Shown here in pieces: positions 46,988 through 51,086 of a DNA stretch of 51,086 bases (position 1 is its first letter; every line of letters begins with the position of its first letter). The notes under the pieces were generated by a model. It ran no database searches. It saw only the letters and a list, made by a program, of their open reading frames with translations, and was not told where the DNA came from. The translations under genes and the position numbers were made by a program. The stretch comes from Paracoccaceae bacterium (lineage in GTDB: Bacteria; Pseudomonadota; Alphaproteobacteria; Rhodobacterales; Rhodobacteraceae), in NCBI GenBank assembly GCA_026707935.1, contig JAPOVX010000272.1, forward strand, positions 1 to 51,086. Reading direction: 5' to 3'.

Positions 46988-47302
46988 TTATCCGCAAGCG
47001 ACTCTCGTGACCGTTCGATCTTCGGAAACCGAAATGTTCAACCTGGTCGGCACGTAATCGGTCGTCGCGGCCGTATCGGCACGCAGGACACGGTGACCGT
47101 CCGGAAGATGCACGAACTCGAGCATCGCCTCCGTCATGCCGATCAGTTCCCGGTAGGTTTCGAGATCGCAGGCAGGAGCGGCCGGAGCGGCGACAGGTTC
47201 TGCAGGTTCTTCGGGCGGCTGGACTTCCTGGCATCCCGAAAGGGCCAGACACGCGCAGGTCAGCGCTAACACGAAACAGTACGCCGGATCGCGTCTCGCC
47301 AT
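46988..47302 (-). CDS. I78-like peptidase inhibitor lipoprotein
   Basis: Encodes 104 residues. The N-terminus has a lipoprotein signal ([12 protein letters not shown], lipobox LSGC), so it should be fatty-acylated at the Cys and anchored in a membrane facing the periplasm. A Pro/Ala/Glu-rich linker follows. The rest ([33 protein letters not shown], ending VTRVACG) resembles the small I78 / potato inhibitor I-like domain, with two Cys spaced for a disulfide. The start lies inside the end of glpK (37-base overlap). This overlap and the match to the family are by eye; a different small lipoprotein is possible. Confidence 0.75.
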   Translation of the reverse strand: MARRDPAYCFVLALTCACLALSGCQEVQPPEEPAEPVAAPAAPACDLETYRELIGMTEAMLEFVHLPDGHRVLRADTAATTDYVPTRLNISVSEDRTVTRVACG

Positions 47303-48756
47303 CTGTCGTACGCCTTGTTCCTGCTGGATTCGGACAATTCCGGCTCGAAACGCCGGTCAAGCGACCAGCTGTTCGAGAATGACTGCGGGCCACCATATAA
47401 CCCGATATGCCATCCTGCAAGCCAGGCTGCTCCCAGGGCTGTCGTCTCGGTGATCCTCGGCCGGTCGACCGGCGCACCCAACTGGTCGGCCAGTGCCTGC
47501 ATGACCCAGTCATTTCCTGTCATACCGCCGTCAACCCTGAGGATGGTGCCCGGCGACCGCGAATCCCGACCGGACCAGTCCGTCTTCATTGCCTCGAGAA
47601 GATCCCGCGTCTGGAAGGCCACGCTTTCGAGCGCGGCCTTCGCGATTTCCGCCGGTCCGGTGTTGCGGGTCAGACCGAAAATGCTGCCCCGGCAGTCGGG
47701 ATCCCAATATGGCGCGCCCATGCCGGTGAACGCGGGAACCAGGGTCACTTCCTGCGCCGGGTCGGCCACCTCCGCCATTTCTCCGGTTTCCGCCGCCGAT
47801 TCGATGATCCCGAGGCCGTCCCGCAGCCACTGGACAACGGCGCCGGCAATGAAGATCGACCCTTCGAGCGCGTAGGTGACCTCGCCTCCAAAGCGGAAGG
47901 CAATCGTCGTCAACAACCGGTTCTGCGAGTGAACTGCATCCTGACCGGTATTCAGAAGGGCGAAACAGCCGGTACCGTAGGTCGATTTCAGCATCCCCGG
48001 CTCGAAACAGGCCTGCCCGATCGTCGCTGCCTGCTGGTCTCCGGCAACACCGGCGATCGGAATCTCCTGGCCGAAAAATTCGGCCGGGCAAACCCCATAA
48101 TCGGCTGAACAGTCCCTGACCTCGGGCAGCATGGCCGCCGGAATGCCGAGCATGTCCAGCATGCCGGCATCCCACGAACCTTCCCGAATGTTGTACAGGA
48201 GCGTTCTCGAGGCGTTGGTCGCATCGGTCGCGTGCACGGCGCCTTTCGTCAGCCGCCAGATCAGGAAACTGTCGATCGTACCGAACAGCAATTCACCCGC
48301 TGCGGCCCGGCCGTGAAGCGAAGAATCCGACTCCAGCAGCCACTTGAGCTTGGTTCCCGAGAAGTACGGGTCAAGCAGGAGTCCGGTTCGTGCGGTGACG
48401 TCCGGCTCATGCCCTTCCGCCTTGAGACGGGCACAGAGTTCGGAGGTCCTGCGGTCCTGCCAGACAATGGCATTCCCGACCGCTGCGCCCGTGACCTTGT
48501 CCCAGACGACCACCGTTTCACGCTGATTGGTGATTCCGGCCGCCGAGATCCTGGCGTCACCCGCCTTGGATATCGCCTCGCGGCACGTCTCGACGACGCT
48601 CGTCCAGATGGTTTCGGGATCGTGTTCAACCCACCCCGAAGCAGGAAAGATCTGGGGAAACTCCTTCTGGGAAACGGCCACCGGATTCAGTGACCGGTCG
48701 AAGACAATTGCCCGGCTCGACGTCGTGCCCTGATCTATCGCGAGAATATGTGTCAT
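47266..48756 (-). CDS. glpK: Glycerol kinase
   Basis: Encodes 496 residues, the usual FGGY length. [17 protein letters not shown] (ATP site), [36 protein letters not shown] with the catalytic Asp, [13 protein letters not shown] and [11 protein letters not shown] are all typical. It phosphorylates glycerol to glycerol 3-phosphate. Neither glpF nor glpD is seen, so it stands without its usual partners. The start is ATG 48756 at [10 protein letters not shown]. The 500-base region upstream has no gene. Confidence 0.96.
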   Translation of the reverse strand: MTHILAIDQGTTSSRAIVFDRSLNPVAVSQKEFPQIFPASGWVEHDPETIWTSVVETCREAISKAGDARISAAGITNQRETVVVWDKVTGAAVGNAIVWQDRRTSELCARLKAEGHEPDVTARTGLLLDPYFSGTKLKWLLESDSSLHGRAAAGELLFGTIDSFLIWRLTKGAVHATDATNASRTLLYNIREGSWDAGMLDMLGIPAAMLPEVRDCSADYGVCPAEFFGQEIPIAGVAGDQQAATIGQACFEPGMLKSTYGTGCFALLNTGQDAVHSQNRLLTTIAFRFGGEVTYALEGSIFIAGAVVQWLRDGLGIIESAAETGEMAEVADPAQEVTLVPAFTGMGAPYWDPDCRGSIFGLTRNTGPAEIAKAALESVAFQTRDLLEAMKTDWSGRDSRSPGTILRVDGGMTGNDWVMQALADQLGAPVDRPRITETTALGAAWLAGWHIGLYGGPQSFSNSWSLDRRFEPELSESSRNKAYDRWRDAIRRTVSC

Positions 48757-49277
48757 GAATCCGCCTTCATGGACCGCAGGAGAACACGCCGTCGACTCCC
48801 GGCCGGTTTCTGCCGTCCGTATTTAACTGTCCCGGCATGGCTGCCGGCTCGTGCGCGTGACAGGTGTTCGAAACAACAACCCGTTCTTCTTGACGTGCTG
48901 CCATTGTCCCTGCCATCTCATAGCCCCCTTGGCAAAGGAACCATCGATTTGGCAGTCGAAAAATTTCACTCTCAACAGGGAACGCACCCCACACATCTGC
49001 GATGCACACAAAGGCGGGCCGCCAATTTAACTTGGCGGCAAAATAATTCCGGTTTTTCTGAGTGTTAGCCGCCTCGCTGCTTCGTTCTCTTTGCTCACTC
49101 CACCGTCAAGCCGCCGCTTCACTCAGGACACGATTGTAGTCCCAAAATGTGCTTTGGTCCATGGGCGAAGCTCCGGCACCATTCGCGGTGCTGTTGGAAG
49201 ATTTACCTCGGTGTTGGCACGAATTTGCACCACTCCTAGTCTGCGCTCTTTCCTGAAAACTCCAAGCTAACCTGCAG
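48757..49277. other. Gene-free boundary region between glpK and accessory DNA
   Basis: About 520 bases. The left part still has the local GC content and may hold the glpK promoter; to the right of about 49000 it becomes AT-richer. A minus frame near 49130-49250 (VVQIRANTEVNLPTAPRMVPEL) could be a gene relic. No tRNA, integrase or matching repeat that would mark an attachment site was found. Confidence 0.4.
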
Positions 49278-49940
49278 TCAGTTCGCTCCCAGTTCTTCTA
49301 GCTTCGCCTCTAGATCAAGGATTTCGGATTGTTGCTGAGCATCGTCGATGTCATCATTTCGTATGAAAAACAACGCTTCCTGATATTGATCAATGGCCTT
49401 CTTGATGTTTCCCTTGAACTCTGCCTTGCGTGCAGCATTCAAGTATCCGTCGAGAGTGACACGGTGAATCTCCTTTCTAAGTTCCAGTTCCAAGGAATCC
49501 ACATACGAGCGCTCTTCAAGACCTTGACCCACCTCGCGCACCTTCAGCACCGCAGTGGCAAGAACACGCTCCTTGGACTTCGCTGTTGTCGCCAAGTCTG
49601 ATTTTTCAAATGCCTTTTTTGAAATGTCCGATGCTTCATTAACAATGATCTCCGTTCTAAGGTCCTGATATGCACGAAGGATGGAGGATGGAGCCGGAGA
49701 TACCGTTGGGACTCCCTTCTGTTCGAACTCGAAAAGAAATTCGGCATGCTCAATCGCCAATTCGCAACGAGAGAGGCGAGTGCCATGTGTTTTTCCCTCG
49801 TGTGCCAAACGCATAGACTCTTGCAAAACTTTAATTCTACTGTGTATTTCGACCGTCAAATGCTCGCAATCTCTACAAAGGCCATTGGCGTCCACGGACA
49901 AGAAAATGCCGCGTTTATTGCACCACTTGCATCGTGCCAT
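49278..49940 (-). CDS. Zinc-ribbon and helical-repeat protein, unknown function
   Basis: Encodes 220 residues. The first 25 hold two CXXC pairs (CKWCNKRG and GLCRDC), a likely zinc ribbon. After that the protein is almost wholly helical, with coiled-coil character at 30-70 and 100-160, and a final segment (YLNAARKAEFKGNIKKAIDQYQEALFFI) that reads like one tetratricopeptide unit. There is no signal peptide or membrane helix. The gene is AT-richer than the core genes, uses more rare-type codons, and lies downstream of the 179-residue gene on the same strand with a 91-base gap. It may belong to the ParA unit; no family was recognised. Confidence 0.75.
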   Translation of the reverse strand: MARCKWCNKRGIFLSVDANGLCRDCEHLTVEIHSRIKVLQESMRLAHEGKTHGTRLSRCELAIEHAEFLFEFEQKGVPTVSPAPSSILRAYQDLRTEIIVNEASDISKKAFEKSDLATTAKSKERVLATAVLKVREVGQGLEERSYVDSLELELRKEIHRVTLDGYLNAARKAEFKGNIKKAIDQYQEALFFIRNDDIDDAQQQSEILDLEAKLEELGAN

Positions 49941-50031
49941 TTCGAGATTCCCCTATCTCAACTGCAACCACGTCTCGAAGGATCACCAACTCTCATGGCA
50001 AAGGCGCGTCTATGCAACATTCCAGGAACCA

Positions 50032-50571
50032 CTAGCGATTTTTCGAATGACCTGAGATCGTCGCATCCGATGCCATCTGCGCCAATTGGCCCGCATGTTT
50101 ATGGCTACGCACAGTAGATCGGTTGCGGATTGCATCAGCAACAGGCGCTAGGCGAGTCGGCCCGGAAAACGCGCCTTCATTGAGCAATTTTGCTATTCTT
50201 GCGGTATCCATGGCCGCAAGAAACGTAAACAAACGCGGGATTGAACTTACCCGCGAAGCTGATTTGCCTAGCTCGACATCATGAATGCGACAAAACTCGC
50301 GGATGTCTGCAATACTGGGAAGAAATCCGCCATCTTCAAAACGCTGAGCAGCACACTTCATGACTTCAGCCTTCTCTTGGGGCAACGTCATCTTTTCGAC
50401 GTAGTTGACCGCTGACAACTTGCTCCCTGTATTGAAGGAACGCTTCCGCGATATAGAAGAAGTGTCCTGGTCTGGTGCTGCTTGTATATCGGCAAGACTA
50501 TGCAAAACTGAACTTAGGCCATGGCGACGCACCAACCCTTGCAAAGTTTCGGTTAGGTTTTGTTGTGGCAT
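50032..50571 (-). CDS. ParA-linked protein of unknown function, 179 residues
   Basis: Encodes 179 residues, helical, basic. An N-terminal LTETLQGLVRRHGLSSVLHSLADI, a low-complexity linker and a conserved-looking middle are seen. Landmarks of the middle are AAQRFEDGGFLPSIADIREF, SRVSSIPRLFTFLAAMD, and GAFSGPTRLAPVADAIRNR. The ATG at 50571 overlaps the stop of the ParA gene (TAATG), so the two should be made together. Small partners of ParA ATPases often are DNA- or cargo-binding adaptors; that would fit but is inference. I do not recognise a ParB domain or a helix-turn-helix. AT-rich, likely foreign. Confidence 0.8.
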   Translation of the reverse strand: MPQQNLTETLQGLVRRHGLSSVLHSLADIQAAPDQDTSSISRKRSFNTGSKLSAVNYVEKMTLPQEKAEVMKCAAQRFEDGGFLPSIADIREFCRIHDVELGKSASRVSSIPRLFTFLAAMDTARIAKLLNEGAFSGPTRLAPVADAIRNRSTVRSHKHAGQLAQMASDATISGHSKNR

Positions 50572-51086
50572 TAGGCGTCCTCTTCCAATCCGAGACGATC
50601 AAGAAACTCATTGGCAAACAGGCGAAAGCGCCAGGAGTTACCAACGTGGCTCCTGTCACCGCGCATAAGCTTGGGGAATCCGCGAGAGTGGGGAATCTGC
50701 TTGCTGAATATGTGCCATCCGTTCTTTTTCGCTTCTTCAAGTATCTCCGGCATTGCACGGCGTTTTTCAGGTCCCCCGTCGTTACCTCCATCATAAAACC
50801 CATTGTTTATGACAACGCCAATAACCTCAATGTTGTGAGAAGGGTTCTCCGTTCTAAATGATTCAAGCGATTTCGCCAGCAACGGGAATCCTACGGTCGC
50901 GAAATACTCGGGCCGCACCGGTACCAAGACATATCGGGAAGCATGATATGCGGCTCTCGTGAACACAGACTCAGTCGGCGGGCAATCGACCAGAACAAGG
51001 TCTTTCGACTGAAAGTGATCCGCAATGTAACGCGCGAGCACCCGGGGATCAGGTTTGAGCGCACGCACAAGATTGTCAGAAAAATC
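50571..51086 (-). CDS. ParA-family ATPase, C-terminal part, runs off the window
   Basis: 171 codons are visible; the gene begins beyond the window edge (the frame is open to base 51086), so the Walker A motif is outside. LVLVDCPPTESVFTRAAYHASRYVLVPVRPEYFATVG is the Walker B (DCPP) and following region of ParA/Soj/MinD ATPases; landmarks are VDCPP and VPVRPEY. The end VIGVVINNGFYDG and RFRLFANEFLDRL fit too. These ATPases move or position DNA or protein cargo. The stop overlaps the start of the 179-residue gene. Whether it serves a plasmid-like element, an integrated element or a defence unit cannot be told here. Confidence 0.85.
   Translation of the reverse strand, partial: DFSDNLVRALKPDPRVLARYIADHFQSKDLVLVDCPPTESVFTRAAYHASRYVLVPVRPEYFATVGFPLLAKSLESFRTENPSHNIEVIGVVINNGFYDGGNDGGPEKRRAMPEILEEAKKNGWHIFSKQIPHSRGFPKLMRGDRSHVGNSWRFRLFANEFLDRLGLEEDA

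Noticed and set aside
49130..49260. Transposase end fragment
   Set aside because: Two short readings in different frames, neither with a DDE motif or inverted repeat.

Overview
The window looks like a chromosomal segment of a GC-rich alphaproteobacterium. The strongest hints are the run ilvE / petP-petR, then rsfS-rlmH-gpmI-ctpA-rppH, and a NUDIX hydrolase directly overlapping the CCA-adding enzyme. A complete membrane-bound nitrate reductase locus shows the capacity for nitrate respiration. No sequence search was possible, so family names rest on recognised motifs, and species-level placement is not attempted. No rRNA, tRNA, CRISPR array or intact insertion sequence was recognised.

Layout: (1) 1-218 is the 3' end of a maleylacetoacetate isomerase-like gene. 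(2) 436-10700, minus strand, is a nitrate respiration operon narK1-narK2-narG-narH-narJ-narI plus a parvulin-type peptidyl-prolyl isomerase, with start/stop overlaps between most members. (3) 11203-15988, plus strand, holds an acetyl-CoA acetyltransferase, then adenine deaminase and AMP nucleosidase coupled by an ATGA overlap, an apparent AMP to adenine to hypoxanthine route. (4) 16375-20447 holds HU, an EamA exporter, two decayed genes (a Uma2-type gene with one in-frame stop and a short frameshifted relic) and aroC. (5) 20741-24489 is a YhaN/YhaO (SbcC/SbcD-like) repair pair. (6) 25412-30861, plus strand, holds hslO, a CoA-type NUDIX hydrolase, the CCA-adding enzyme, a LysE exporter and an ABC exporter. 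(7) 30976-33066, minus strand, holds xseB, a histone-deacetylase-like hydrolase and an S49 peptidase.

(8) 33964-38400 is a scar. A 5-oxoprolinase/hydantoinase operon (hyuA-hyuB) has lost about the first two thirds of hyuA. At the same junction (about 36300-36318) begins the last ~55 codons of a DarT DNA ADP-ribosyltransferase toxin, followed by an intact DarG antitoxin that overlaps it by ATGA. The toxin is therefore gone and the antitoxin is orphaned. Base composition is visibly more AT-rich here.

(9) 38697-46872 is mostly housekeeping: a DUF3179 protein, petR/petP divergent from ilvE with a 21-bp palindrome between them, then rsfS, rlmH, gpmI, ctpA and rppH. (10) 46988-48756 is glpK overlapped by a small I78-inhibitor-like lipoprotein. 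(11) 48757-51086 is AT-richer accessory DNA: a 520-base gene-free stretch, a zinc-ribbon/helical protein, and a two-gene unit of a ParA-family ATPase (running off the window) and a 179-residue protein of unknown function. This last unit and the DarT/DarG scar are the most unusual parts of the window.
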